A program made the translations under genes and the position numbers. From positions 62,001-126,000 of the forward strand of contig JAULAW010000010.1 of NCBI GenBank assembly GCA_032654645.1: a stretch of DNA of 64,000 nt, read 5' to 3'. Below the pieces are notes generated by a model. That model was given only the letters and a program-made list of their open reading frames with translations, did not search any database and was not told the DNA's origin. Below, piece by piece: positions 7,559 to 15,773 of the stretch; positions within the stretch are counted from its first letter, which is position 1, and every line of letters starts with the position of its first letter. The stretch is from CAITJF01 sp032654645. GTDB lineage: Bacteria; Pseudomonadota; Gammaproteobacteria; Burkholderiales; Gallionellaceae.

Positions 7559-8692
7559 ATGAGTGCTCTGCTGAAAGTCGCGGGGCTTGCCACGCGCCTC
7601 AATAACGGTGCGCGCATCGTGGACGATATTTCGTTCAGCATCCAAGCGGGCGAAACCTTCGCGCTGCTGGGTGAATCCGGTTGCGGCAAATCCATGACCG
7701 CGCTGTCGCTGATGCGACTACTGCCCGGTGGCATACACATCGAGAGCGGCGAAGTGCGGCTCGACGAAGCTGATATTCTGGCGCTGCCGGAACGTGCCAT
7801 GCGCGAGGTGCGCGGCGGCAAGATGGCAATGATTTTCCAGGAGCCGGGCTTGAGTTTGAACCCGGTGATGACGGTGGGAGATCAGATCGCAGAAGCACTG
7901 GAATTGCACCAGCAATTGCGCGGTGCGGTGGCGCGTGCGCGCTGTGCAGAGCTGCTGGATCAGGTAGGTATTCCTGATGCCGTGCGGCGCTTGCATGAAT
8001 ATCCGTTTCAGCTTTCCGGCGGCATGAAACAGCGCGTGATGATCGCGATGGCGCTGGCCGGGCAACCAAAATTATTAGTCGCGGATGAACCGACTACCGC
8101 GCTGGATGTGACCATCCAGGCGCAGGTGCTGCAACTGCTGCGCGATATGCAACAGAAAAGTGGCATGTCCATATTGCTGATCACGCATGACCTCGGCGTG
8201 GTGGCGCAAGTGGCGCATCAGGTTGCGGTGATGTATGCCGGGCATATTGTCGAGCAGGCCACGCGCGATCAATTGTTCGCAAGCCCGGCGCACCCCTATA
8301 CGCAGAAATTGTTTGCCGCGCTGCCGGATACCGCGCGCATCGGCCAGCCGCTGGCAGCCATTCCCGGCAGCGTGCCGCCGGTGCATGACATCCCACCGGG
8401 CTGCCGCTTCGCTCCGCGCTGTGACCAAGCGTGGGCACTGTGCCACGAGCAGGCGCCGGAGTGGACGGTGCTGGGTGAAGGGCAGGGAGTGCGGTGTCAT
8501 CTTTATTCGGATCGCTCAAAGCTGGTAGCGGGTAGCTTGTTGCATGTGGCCGAAGGCAAAAATCCAGCAACCAAGAGCGCTCAGCCAGATGTTGGCTACC
8601 CGCTACCCGCTACCCGCTCTTGCAAGTTGAAAACCTGCAAGTCCATTTCCCCATCCGCAAAGGCATATTGCAGCGCACGGTGGGGCAGGTGA
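7559..8692 (+). CDS. Peptide-type ABC transporter ATP-binding protein (OppD/DppD family)
   Basis: A 377-aa ATPase with Walker A GESGCGKS, a Q-loop (MIFQEPGLSLNP), the ABC signature LSGGMKQR, Walker B LLVADEPTTALD, the H-loop (LLITHD) and the oligopeptide-type C-terminal Cys block (GCRFAPRCDQAWALC). ATG 7559 is chosen because GAGG lies 5 bases upstream; an in-frame GTG at 7553 is less likely. The family normally ends soon after the CHLY block. Here about 50 extra residues are encoded by a repeat (8521-8618) and by the first codons of the next gene in another frame. Confidence 0.88.
   Translation: MSALLKVAGLATRLNNGARIVDDISFSIQAGETFALLGESGCGKSMTALSLMRLLPGGIHIESGEVRLDEADILALPERAMREVRGGKMAMIFQEPGLSLNPVMTVGDQIAEALELHQQLRGAVARARCAELLDQVGIPDAVRRLHEYPFQLSGGMKQRVMIAMALAGQPKLLVADEPTTALDVTIQAQVLQLLRDMQQKSGMSILLITHDLGVVAQVAHQVAVMYAGHIVEQATRDQLFASPAHPYTQKLFAALPDTARIGQPLAAIPGSVPPVHDIPPGCRFAPRCDQAWALCHEQAPEWTVLGEGQGVRCHLYSDRSKLVAGSLLHVAEGKNPATKSAQPDVGYPLPATRSCKLKTCKSISPSAKAYCSARWGR
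8521..8618. repeat. Inverted repeat of GCTACCC units at the junction of the two ATPase genes
   Basis: The left arm GCTGGTAGCGGGTAGC at 8521-8536 faces three tandem GCTACCC units plus GCT at 8595-8618. The element lies over the carboxyl end of the first ATPase gene and directly before the TTG start of the second. It appears to have extended the first reading frame and displaced the native start region of the second. Confidence 0.8.
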
Positions 8693-9585
8693 AGGCGGTG
8701 GATGGCGTGTCGCTGGAGATTGCGCAGGGGCGCACGTTGGCGCTGGTCGGTGAATCCGGTTGCGGCAAGACCACGCTGGGCAAGGCCTTGCTGCAATTGA
8801 TTCCGCCCACCGCAGGCAGTGTGCAGTTTGCCGGGCATGAGCTGATTGGACTTAAATCCGGTGAATTGCGCGAGCAACGCGCCGCAATGCAGATGGTGTT
8901 TCAAGATCCTTATGCTTCATTGAATCCGAAAATGCGCGTGGCAGAAATTTTGCAGGAAGGCATGGAGGCGCTATCTGTTTCGAACAACAACGATGAGCGG
9001 CAACGGCGCATTGATGAATTGCTGGATCAGGTAGGGCTGGCGCAGGCTGCAAAATGGCGCTACCCGCACGAATTTTCCGGCGGGCAGCGGCAGCGTATCG
9101 CGATTGCCCGCGCGCTGGCGGTTAACCCGAAACTGCTGATCTGCGATGAGCCGACCAGCGCGCTGGACGTGTCGGTGCAGGCGCAGATTTTGAACCTGTT
9201 GAAGTCTCTGCAACAGGAATTGAATCTGAGCTACCTGTTCATCTCGCACAATCTCGCGGTGGTGGAATACATCGCGCATGAGGTGTGCGTGATGTACTTG
9301 GGCCGCATCGTGGAGCGTGGCATGGCGGGGGAAGTGATGCATACTCCCAGGCACCCTTACACCCAGGCGCTGTTATCCGCCGTGCCGCGTATTGATCAGC
9401 ACGGCGTGGAAGTGATACGTCTCGCCGGCGAACTGCCTTCCCCTGTTAATCCGCCGCAGGGCTGCCATTTCCATCCGCGTTGCGCCCATGCCATGGCGGT
9501 ATGCCGCACAAGGTATCCGGATGCAACGGACATCAGCGCAACGCATGGCGTGCATTGCCATAAATATGGCGAAGAATGGGGTTGA
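8620..9585 (+). CDS. Peptide-type ABC transporter ATP-binding protein (OppF/DppF family)
   Basis: A 321-aa second ATPase with Walker A GESGCGKTTLGK, Q-loop MVFQDPYASLNPKMRV, signature FSGGQRQRIAIARAL, Walker B LLICDEPTSALDVS, H-loop LFISHN, and a C-terminal Cys pattern (GCHFHPRCAHAMAVC). The only start near the conserved beginning (QVENLQVHFPIRKG) is TTG 8620, immediately after a repeat. No good ribosome-binding site is visible, so translation may depend on coupling with the overlapping upstream frame, which ends at 8692. Confidence 0.88.
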   Translation: MQVENLQVHFPIRKGILQRTVGQVKAVDGVSLEIAQGRTLALVGESGCGKTTLGKALLQLIPPTAGSVQFAGHELIGLKSGELREQRAAMQMVFQDPYASLNPKMRVAEILQEGMEALSVSNNNDERQRRIDELLDQVGLAQAAKWRYPHEFSGGQRQRIAIARALAVNPKLLICDEPTSALDVSVQAQILNLLKSLQQELNLSYLFISHNLAVVEYIAHEVCVMYLGRIVERGMAGEVMHTPRHPYTQALLSAVPRIDQHGVEVIRLAGELPSPVNPPQGCHFHPRCAHAMAVCRTRYPDATDISATHGVHCHKYGEEWG

Positions 9586-9679
9586 CTCCCAGAAGTTTTA
9601 GGACTACAAAGACACTGTATGTCGAGCAGTTGTGCAGCACTACAATGCAGTTCTTAATTATCGTTGAAGGGAGCGGATC

Positions 9680-10009
9680 ATGAACACAAAATTAGCAGGC
9701 ATGGAAAACGAAGTTACCAAAGAAAAACTCATGCAGGATTTGCGCGTAGTGGTGTCGGATGCCGAGGAGTTGTTGCGCGCAACGGCTGGACAGGCGGGCG
9801 AAAAAGTGTCCGCAGCCCGCGAGCGCATTCAGGAAAATCTGGCAGCTGCGAAAGTGCGTCTTGCCGCTGCGCAGGAAACTGTGGTCGCGAAGACCAAACA
9901 GGCGGCCAAAGTGACTGACGAATATGTGCACGAGAATCCGTGGAAGGCTGTCGGTATCGCTGCCGGGGTCGGCTTGGTTGTGGGTATGCTGATATCGCGT
10001 GGCCGTTAA
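9680..10009 (+). CDS. YqjD/ElaB-like (DUF883) membrane-anchored protein
   Basis: A 109-aa protein: a long charged, alanine-rich helix (residues of about 10-80) followed by one C-terminal membrane segment (AVGIAAGVGLVVGMLI) and a basic end. This is the DUF883 plan. In E. coli, YqjD/ElaB/YgaM are tail-anchored inner-membrane proteins that bind ribosomes in stationary phase. GAAGGGAGCGGATC provides a good ribosome-binding site. It is followed closely by yqjE- and yqjK-like genes, the same order as in E. coli. Confidence 0.85.
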   Translation: MNTKLAGMENEVTKEKLMQDLRVVVSDAEELLRATAGQAGEKVSAARERIQENLAAAKVRLAAAQETVVAKTKQAAKVTDEYVHENPWKAVGIAAGVGLVVGMLISRGR

Positions 10010-10012
10010 GCG

Positions 10013-10396
10013 ATGCCGGAATCAAGTTCGGGCCTGATGGGGTCGGCCAGACGGTTGCTGTCTACGCTAGTTTCCATCGTTTCGACACGGCTTGAGTTGC
10101 TGGCGAATGAGTTGCAAGAGGAGCGTCTGCGTCTAACACAGATGCTCCTTTTTTTTGCACTGGCGCTGCTCTGCTTTGGCTTGGGCGTGCTATTACTCAC
10201 GGTATTTGTCGTGGTGCTGTTTTGGGACGACCACCGTCTTGCTGTAATCGGTGTGCTGTGTATCTTTTTCTTTGTGCTGGGTACGGTCATGACGCTGCTG
10301 TTGCGCGGCAAGGCGCAGGCCAAACCAAAATTATTTTCAACCAGCCTTGCCGAATTGTCCAAGGACAGGGAGCAACTGGGCGCCAGCCATGAATAA
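10013..10396 (+). CDS. YqjE-like (phage-holin superfamily, PF07332) membrane protein
   Basis: A 127-aa protein with two adjacent membrane segments (LLFFALALLCFGLGVLLLTV and LAVIGVLCIFFFVLGTVMTL). An amphipathic N-terminal helix precedes them (TRLELLANELQEERLRLTQ), which is typical of the YqjE family. It starts 3 bases after the yqjD-like stop and overlaps the next gene by 8 bases, so the three genes form one operon. The function of the family is not established; an envelope stress or stationary-phase role is assumed from its neighbours. Confidence 0.82.
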   Translation: MPESSSGLMGSARRLLSTLVSIVSTRLELLANELQEERLRLTQMLLFFALALLCFGLGVLLLTVFVVVLFWDDHRLAVIGVLCIFFFVLGTVMTLLLRGKAQAKPKLFSTSLAELSKDREQLGASHE

Positions 10397-10688
10397 ACAG
10401 ATGCTTGAAGTAATGCAAAAACGCGGTGAGCTGATGGCGAGAATCGCCTCACAGCGTGCACAGGCAGCTGAGATAGGAGCGCGCTGGCAAACCCCGCTGG
10501 CACTCGCTGATCGAGGTTTGACTGCCATGCGTTTTCTGCGCTCAAATCCTGTGTTGGTCGCCGGTGTGGCCGCACTATTCGTGATCCGCCGCCGTGGCGT
10601 GGTTGGCCTGGTGAAGAGCCTGTGGCGCATGTGGAATGGATACCGCTATCTCTCCGCTTTTTCAGCAAAGCTATCGTCGCGCCTGTAG
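10389..10688 (+). CDS. YqjK-like protein
   Basis: A 99-aa protein, third gene of the yqjD-yqjE-yqjK-like operon. It has a charged N-terminal helix (LEVMQKRGELMARIASQRAQ) and a hydrophobic stretch (FLRSNPVLVAGVAALFVI) followed by RRRG, as in YqjK-like proteins. ATG 10389 overlaps the end of the yqjE-like gene. The 3' end overlaps the convergent toxin gene by 18 bases. No function is known for the family. Confidence 0.7.
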   Translation: MNKQMLEVMQKRGELMARIASQRAQAAEIGARWQTPLALADRGLTAMRFLRSNPVLVAGVAALFVIRRRGVVGLVKSLWRMWNGYRYLSAFSAKLSSRL

Positions 10689-11027
10689 TAATTTGTTGTG
10701 CTTCGGGTTTCGCTGTGGCATAACGAATAGGATTTTTCTGCCATGGGCTATCCTGACCTTGGTGCGGGTAACCCGGTATATGAGGTTGTATGGGTAGCGG
10801 GTGAAAACCAGTTCGCGCGGCGCGCCCGGTTTGGGTATCCGTCCCGTCAATGGAAAACGGGTGAGCAGTTCGGCCTGGCTGATAATGTAGCCAGCTACTT
10901 GTTCTGCAGCGACGGGGTTGTCGGGTGAAATGTGGGCGTCTATCGCCAGCAAGTCGCGCCCGGAGCGAAGCGACCATTCAAGCTGCTTTTTTGCTTTTTG
11001 CGGCACGTTGCTTGACAAGCGATTCAC
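10671..11027 (-). CDS. RelE/ParE-family toxin
   Basis: The product is an mRNA-interferase- or gyrase-type toxin fold. DLLAIDAHISPDNPVAAEQVAGYI, LTRFPLTGRIPKPGAPRELVF and YPYNLIYRVTRTKVRIAHGRK are the typical helix-helix-strand blocks. The conserved part starts at LEWSLRSGRDLLA, exactly where the antitoxin gene ends, but that leucine is CTT and cannot start translation. The possible starts are GTG 11006 or ATG 11027, inside the antitoxin gene in another frame. The true start, or a small frameshift, is unresolved. The gene overlaps the convergent yqjK-like gene by 18 bases. Confidence 0.75.
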   Translation of the reverse strand: MNRLSSNVPQKAKKQLEWSLRSGRDLLAIDAHISPDNPVAAEQVAGYIISQAELLTRFPLTGRIPKPGAPRELVFTRYPYNLIYRVTRTKVRIAHGRKILFVMPQRNPKHNKLLQARR

Positions 11028-11226
11028 GTATCTGCGCGGTGGTTACCACTCTGTCGTTATCAAGGTCGGATTGACCTTCGGCTATGGCTTTTTCCTTCCA
11101 TTCCAGATAGTCGAGCTTATCCTTGAGTGCCGTTTTGAGAATAGACTCGGGATTGACACAGGTAATCGCCGCAATTTTCTCCAGCCGCTTGGAAAGTGTC
11201 TTGGGTAATTTCAGTTCATCCAGCAT
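10978..11226 (-). CDS. Antitoxin of the RelE/ParE pair
   Basis: An 82-aa protein with an N-terminal ribbon-helix-helix-like part (LDELKLPKTLSKRLEKIAAITC) and an extended charged C-terminus (LDYLEWKEKAIAEGQSDLDNDR) that would wrap the toxin. ATG 11226 is preceded by CACGGAGTACGCC. Its 3' end overlaps the toxin frame. Antitoxins of this type usually also repress their own promoter; no clear operator was found upstream. Confidence 0.75.
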   Translation of the reverse strand: MLDELKLPKTLSKRLEKIAAITCVNPESILKTALKDKLDYLEWKEKAIAEGQSDLDNDRVVTTAQIRESLVKQRAAKSKKAA

Positions 11227-11297
11227 GGCGTACTCCGTGAAGTGTTTGGGCTTAATTCTACACTCAAAAATCGCAGCGCAAGCTGCTTTGGGATAAC

Positions 11298-13310
11298 ATG
11301 ACGGCTGTAAATCACATCGTCCCCTCCGTGTCCGCCGAGATAGAACGTTTCTTCTCCAAACAAAGCCCGCTTGCCGCAGAGGTCGCATCGTTCCGTCCAC
11401 GTGCGCAGCAGCGCGAGATGGCGTTGGCTGTCGCTGAAGCAATCCGCGACAACGCGATTCTGGTGGTCGAGGCGGGCACCGGCACCGGCAAGACTTTCGC
11501 CTATCTGGTTCCTGCACTGCTGAACGGCGGCAAGGTGATTATCTCGACCGGCACCAAGAACCTGCAAGATCAGTTGTTCCAGAAAGACCTGCCGATGGTG
11601 CGCGATGCGCTGAAGGCGCCGGTTTCGGTCGCGTTGCTCAAAGGGCGCGCCAATTATGTGTGCCACTATCATCTGGAGCGCGCGCAAACGGATGGGTTGT
11701 TCAAGACGCGCGAGGATGTGCGCCACCTCGGCAAGATCAAGAAATACGCCAAGGTCAGTGGCTCCGGCGACAAGAGCGGCCTGGCAGATGTGCCGGAAAA
11801 CGCGCCGATCTGGATGCAGGTTACTTCCACACGCGACAACTGCCTCGGCCAGGAATGTCCCAACCACAAGGAATGCTTCGTGCTCAAGGCGCGCTCTGAT
11901 GCGATGAAGGCGGACATCGTGGTGGTGAATCATCATTTGTTTTTTGCCGATGTGATGCTGCGCGACGAGGGTGTGGCGGAACTGCTGCCCGTCTGCAACA
12001 CGGTGATCTTCGACGAGGCGCACCAGTTGCCGGAAACTGCCAGCCTGTTCTTTGGCGAGAGCCTGTCCGCCACGCAGTTGCTCGATCTGGCGAGCGATAC
12101 TCGCATCGAGGCGGCGGCTGGAGCCAAGGATTTTGCCGCGCTGCCAACCGCCGCCGATGCGCTGGACAAGGCCGCGCGCGATTTGCGGCTGGTGTTCAAG
12201 AAGGAAGGCCGGATGCCCGCCACTGCACTCGATGGTTTCAAGGACTGGCCGGACGCACTGAAAACACTGAGCGATAAGCTCGCGCAATTGAATAGCTTGC
12301 TGGAGAAACAGGCGGAGCGCAGCGAGGGGCTGGAGAATTGCTGGCAGCGGGCACAGGCGCTGGCGCAGCAATTGAAGCAGTGGGCAGGTGGCTCACCCTC
12401 TCCCCTAGCCCCTCCCCCCGAGGGGGAGGGGAACCGTAGCCCCCTCTCCCTCGGGGAGAGGGATGGCTTCGTGCGCTGGCTGGAAGTTTTCCACCATTCC
12501 GTGCAACTCAACACCACCCCTCTATCCATCGCGGAAATTTTCGCCAAGCAGATCGGCGGCCATCCGCGCGCGTGGATTTTTACTTCCGCCACGCTGGCGG
12601 TAAAGCAGGATTTTGGACATTACCAGACCGAGATGGGTTTGCTGGAAGCTCGCACCGCTTTCTGGGACAGCCCGTTCAACTACCCGGAGCAGGCGCTGCT
12701 GTATGTGCCGCAGGATATGCCGGAGCCGAACAGCCCCGGCTATACCGAAGCGGTGGTGCAGGCCGCGCTGCCGTTGATCGAGGCCAGCAAGGGGCGTGCG
12801 TTTTTGCTGTTCACCAGCCTGCGCGCCATGCAGCGCGCGCATGAAATCCTGAGCGCCGAATTCGACCGCAAGAACCTCACCTACCCGTTGATGCTGCAAG
12901 GCGAGGGTTCACGCAACGAGCTGCTGACGCGCTTTCGCGAACACGGCAATGCGGTGCTGCTGGGCAGCCAGTCATTCTGGGAAGGGGTGGACGTGCGCGG
13001 CGAAGCGCTCTCGCTGGTGGTGATAGACAAGCTGCCATTCGCCCCGCCGGACGACCCGGTGCTGGCGGCGCGTATCGCACAACTCAACAAACAGGGGCGC
13101 AATGCCTTCATGGAATACCAGTTGCCGCGCGCGGTGATCAACCTCAAGCAGGGGGCGGGACGTTTGATCCGCGACGAAACCGACCGCGGCGTGCTGATGA
13201 TCTGCGACCCGCGCCTGATCGGCAAACACTATGGCAAGCGCATCTGGCAGAGTTTGCCGCCGTTCAAGCGGACGCGGGAATTGAGTGAGGCGGTAGGGTT
13301 TTTTGCGTAG
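11298..13310 (+). CDS. DinG/YoaA-type ATP-dependent DNA helicase with in-frame repeat
   Basis: An XPD-like superfamily 2 helicase of 670 aa. Walker A is VEAGTGTGKTFAYL, the DEAH box is FDEAHQLPE, the iron-sulfur cluster cysteines lie in NYVCHYHLE, NCLGQECPNHKECF, and the late helicase motifs are seen in LLGSQSFWEGVDV and QGAGRLIRDETDRG. It acts on DNA damage substrates or R-loops. Residues of about 365-390 (SPSPLAPPPEGEGNRSPLSL) come from a C/G-rich palindrome (12396-12462) that keeps the frame open. The TAG stop lies in another repeat arm (13307). Confidence 0.9.
   Translation: MTAVNHIVPSVSAEIERFFSKQSPLAAEVASFRPRAQQREMALAVAEAIRDNAILVVEAGTGTGKTFAYLVPALLNGGKVIISTGTKNLQDQLFQKDLPMVRDALKAPVSVALLKGRANYVCHYHLERAQTDGLFKTREDVRHLGKIKKYAKVSGSGDKSGLADVPENAPIWMQVTSTRDNCLGQECPNHKECFVLKARSDAMKADIVVVNHHLFFADVMLRDEGVAELLPVCNTVIFDEAHQLPETASLFFGESLSATQLLDLASDTRIEAAAGAKDFAALPTAADALDKAARDLRLVFKKEGRMPATALDGFKDWPDALKTLSDKLAQLNSLLEKQAERSEGLENCWQRAQALAQQLKQWAGGSPSPLAPPPEGEGNRSPLSLGERDGFVRWLEVFHHSVQLNTTPLSIAEIFAKQIGGHPRAWIFTSATLAVKQDFGHYQTEMGLLEARTAFWDSPFNYPEQALLYVPQDMPEPNSPGYTEAVVQAALPLIEASKGRAFLLFTSLRAMQRAHEILSAEFDRKNLTYPLMLQGEGSRNELLTRFREHGNAVLLGSQSFWEGVDVRGEALSLVVIDKLPFAPPDDPVLAARIAQLNKQGRNAFMEYQLPRAVINLKQGAGRLIRDETDRGVLMICDPRLIGKHYGKRIWQSLPPFKRTRELSEAVGFFA
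12396..12462. repeat. CCCTCTCCC-family palindrome inside the dinG-like gene
   Basis: Two hairpins in tandem: CCCCTCCCCC-CGA-GGGGGAGGGG, and CCCTCTCCC against GGGAGAGGG. The element lies in the sense strand of the helicase gene and is translated as a Pro/Gly/Glu-rich insert. Relatives are at 27819, 28651, 30985, 39112, 39398 and 41360. Confidence 0.88.
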
Positions 13311-13347
13311 GGTGCATTTTGGGCGCAGGTGCGCGAGCGCACCCTAC
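13307..13347. terminator. Palindrome supplying stop codons to two convergent genes; likely bidirectional terminator
   Basis: Arms GTAGGGTGC (13307-13315) and GCACCCTAC (13339-13347) flank a 23-base loop. The TAG of the helicase gene (13308-13310) and the TAG of rimO on the other strand (13344-13346) both lie inside the arms. The sequence belongs to the same GTAGGGTG family as the element at 6553. Confidence 0.75.
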
Positions 13348-14684
13348 ACCTTCTCCGCCCACAGGTCATACGAATCAGAATCCGTTACGCGCACATCCAC
13401 GAAGTCGCCCACTTTCAACGAGCGGTCTTTCTTGACGTAAACCAGTCCGTCAATCTCCGGTGCGTCGGCGGAGCTGCGCGCAACCGCACCTTCGTTGTTC
13501 ACTTCGTCCACCAGCACGCGGATGGTCTTTCCGATTTTGTGTTTAAGCCGTGCGGCGCTGATTTCCTCTTGCACCTGCATCAGGTGAAACAGGCGCTGTT
13601 CCTGCACCTCTGGCGGAATAAGATCCGGCAATGCATTGGCAGCCGCGCCCTCCACCGGTGAATAGGCAAAGGCGCCAACGCGGTCCAGTTGCGCTTCTTC
13701 GAGGAAGTCGAGCAGTTCTTCAAATTCTGCTTCGGTCTCGCCGGGGAAGCCGACGATGAAGGTGCTGCGCAAGGTGATGTCTGGGCAGATACTGCGCCAT
13801 TGTTTGATGCGCGCCAGCACGTTCTCGCTGCTGGCCGGGCGTTTCATCAGATTAAGGATACGCGCATTGGCATGCTGAAACGGCACGTCGAGATAGGGCA
13901 GGATTTTCCCTTCCGCCATCAGCGGGATCACTTCGTCCACGTGCGGATACGGGTAAACGTAATGCAGGCGCACCCATGCGCCCCCTTCACCCGGTTTGCC
14001 AAGTTCGCCCATCGCCTGCACCAGTTCGGTCATGCGCGTCTTGAGCGGCCTGCCGCCCCAGAAGCCGGTACGGTATTTCACGTCCACGCCGTAGGCGCTG
14101 GTGTCCTGCGAAATCACCAGCAATTCCTTCACGCCCGCGTTCACCAGATTCTCCGCCTCCTGCATCACGTCCCCCACCGGGCGGCTGACCAGATCACCGC
14201 GCAGGCTGGGGATGATGCAGAAGGTGCAACGGTGGTTGCAGCCTTCGGAAATTTTCACGTAGGCGTAATGTTTCGGCGTGAGGCGTATGCCTTGCGGTGG
14301 AACCAGGTCGGTGTGCGGGTCATGCGGTTGCGGCAAATGCTGGTGCACCGCTGCCATCACTTCATCCGCAGCGTGCGGGCCGGTGACGGCGAGCACCTTG
14401 GGATGCGCCTGCCGCACAACGTCGCCTTTCGCGCCGAGGCAGCCGGTGACGATCACCTTGCCGTTTTCTGCCAGCGCTTCACCTATGGCATCCAGCGATT
14501 CGGCCACCGCGCTGTCGATAAAGCCGCAGGTGTTGACCACAACCAGATCGGAATCCTGATAATTGCCGGAAATCAGATAGCCCTCGGCGCGCAGGCGCGT
14601 GAGAATGTGCTCCGAATCAACCGTTGCCTTGGGGCAGCCCAGCGAGACAAAGCCTATGCGCGGCGCAGTGTGTTTCTTGTTCAT
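13344..14684 (-). CDS. rimO: Ribosomal protein S12 methylthiotransferase RimO
   Basis: A radical SAM enzyme that methylthiolates an aspartate of ribosomal protein S12. The N-terminal UPF0004 domain begins RIGFVSLGCPKATVDSE and holds the auxiliary cluster cysteines (LGCPK, NTCGF, TGCLG). The radical SAM core has SEGCNHRCTFCIIPSLRG, and a TRAM domain lies at the end (KIGKTIRVLVDEVNNEG). ATG 14684 gives the standard N-terminus; an in-frame ATG at 14711 overlaps the upstream gene stop by 4 bases (ATGA), so coupling from there is possible. Length is 446 aa. Confidence 0.93.
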   Translation of the reverse strand: MNKKHTAPRIGFVSLGCPKATVDSEHILTRLRAEGYLISGNYQDSDLVVVNTCGFIDSAVAESLDAIGEALAENGKVIVTGCLGAKGDVVRQAHPKVLAVTGPHAADEVMAAVHQHLPQPHDPHTDLVPPQGIRLTPKHYAYVKISEGCNHRCTFCIIPSLRGDLVSRPVGDVMQEAENLVNAGVKELLVISQDTSAYGVDVKYRTGFWGGRPLKTRMTELVQAMGELGKPGEGGAWVRLHYVYPYPHVDEVIPLMAEGKILPYLDVPFQHANARILNLMKRPASSENVLARIKQWRSICPDITLRSTFIVGFPGETEAEFEELLDFLEEAQLDRVGAFAYSPVEGAAANALPDLIPPEVQEQRLFHLMQVQEEISAARLKHKIGKTIRVLVDEVNNEGAVARSSADAPEIDGLVYVKKDRSLKVGDFVDVRVTDSDSYDLWAEKV

Positions 14685-14707
14685 GCTTTTATTTTCCAAT
14701 CCTTTAA

Positions 14708-15487
14708 TCATTCCGCCAACAGCATGCCCAACAACCCCACCGTTGCCACACCCAGCACGATCAGCCCAACCTGCTGCACGGTATCGCGCAGTTGCGCGCG
14801 CTTGTGCAAGCCGGGTATCAGGTCAGCCACCGCGACATAAATCATGCTTGCCGCCGCCAGCGCCAGCAACGACGGTATCCACGGCTGCATGGTCTGCAAG
14901 GTGAAGTAACCCAGCACGCCGCCCGCCACTGAAGCGAAACTGGAAACCAGATTCAACTGAAAAGCCTTGGATCTGCTGTAACCGGAGTTCAGCAGGATGG
15001 CGAAATCGCCGACTTCCTGCGGGATCTCGTGCGCGATGATGGCCAGCGCGGTGACAATGCCGAGATGCATGTCGGTGAGGAATGCCGCCGCGATGATGAC
15101 ACCATCCACAAAATTGTGAAAAGTATCGCCTATCATGATCATCATGCCGCTGCGTCCATAGTCGTGACCCTGTTCGCCAGCCAACAGCTCATGCGCCTCG
15201 CAATGCTCATGGTGGCAGTGCCGCCACAGCACCAGTTTTTCCAGAACAAAAAACAGCAGGATGCCGAACAGCACCGTGCCGCTCAGGGCGGCCACATTGG
15301 GGGTGAGCTTGATCGCCTCGGGCAAGATGTCGAGGAACACCGCGCCGAGCAACGCACCGATGGCATAGCTCACCATTGCACCGAGGTAGTGCTGCGCATG
15401 GCCGTTGAGCGCAAACACTGCGGCACAAACCACGCTCAACGCGCCGCCACAGAGGCTGGCGGTAATGATCCAGGCCAAAATACTCAC
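14708..15487 (-). CDS. ZIP-family divalent metal transporter
   Basis: A 259-aa membrane protein with about eight hydrophobic segments. The two metal-site helices of the family are seen: GDTFHNFVDGVIIAAAF and AIIAHEIPQEVGDFAIL. A histidine-rich cytoplasmic loop (WRHCHHEHCEAHE) lies between the early and late helices. It probably imports zinc, iron or another divalent metal. It is directly upstream of rimO with a 4-base overlap to an alternative rimO start, so the two may be co-transcribed. Confidence 0.88.
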   Translation of the reverse strand: MSILAWIITASLCGGALSVVCAAVFALNGHAQHYLGAMVSYAIGALLGAVFLDILPEAIKLTPNVAALSGTVLFGILLFFVLEKLVLWRHCHHEHCEAHELLAGEQGHDYGRSGMMIMIGDTFHNFVDGVIIAAAFLTDMHLGIVTALAIIAHEIPQEVGDFAILLNSGYSRSKAFQLNLVSSFASVAGGVLGYFTLQTMQPWIPSLLALAAASMIYVAVADLIPGLHKRAQLRDTVQQVGLIVLGVATVGLLGMLLAE

Positions 15488-15731
15488 GTTATGTTCATGA
15501 TAAGAATAAGGCGCGGATTATACATAAAGGCAGGCGGGTCAACTTTGCTCTCGGCTTGACGGAAAGTCGTGCGGGTGTCCAGTTGGCTACCGCATTAACT
15601 GCCAGCGAGCCGGGAATTGCTGATAAGATTTCTTGACGCAGAGCGCGAGGGTGATGTGGCTACCGCAAATGAACCCAAGCAAAGGGAATTATGTTTTCCG
15701 GGCCTTGTTTGTTGGAGGCAGGCATTCATAA

Positions 15732-15763
15732 ACGCAACCACCAGGATGCCCTGGCGGTTGCGT
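15732..15763 (-). terminator. Rho-independent-like terminator of the HU gene
   Basis: A stem of ACGCAACC, one mismatch, then CCAGG, loop ATGC, CCTGG and GGTTGCGT, followed on the minus strand by TTTATG. It lies 11 bases beyond the HU stop codon. Confidence 0.8.
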
Positions 15764-15773
15764 ATGGGAGCAA

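Noticed and set aside
8595..8618. Tandem GCTACCC units as a possible CRISPR or microsatellite
   Set aside because: Only three 7-bp units without spacers, and they pair with an arm 60 bases upstream; it is one arm of a palindrome.
10006..10977. 323-aa minus-strand frame
   Set aside because: Antisense to the yqj-like genes; overlaps the toxin gene in another frame and looks non-coding.
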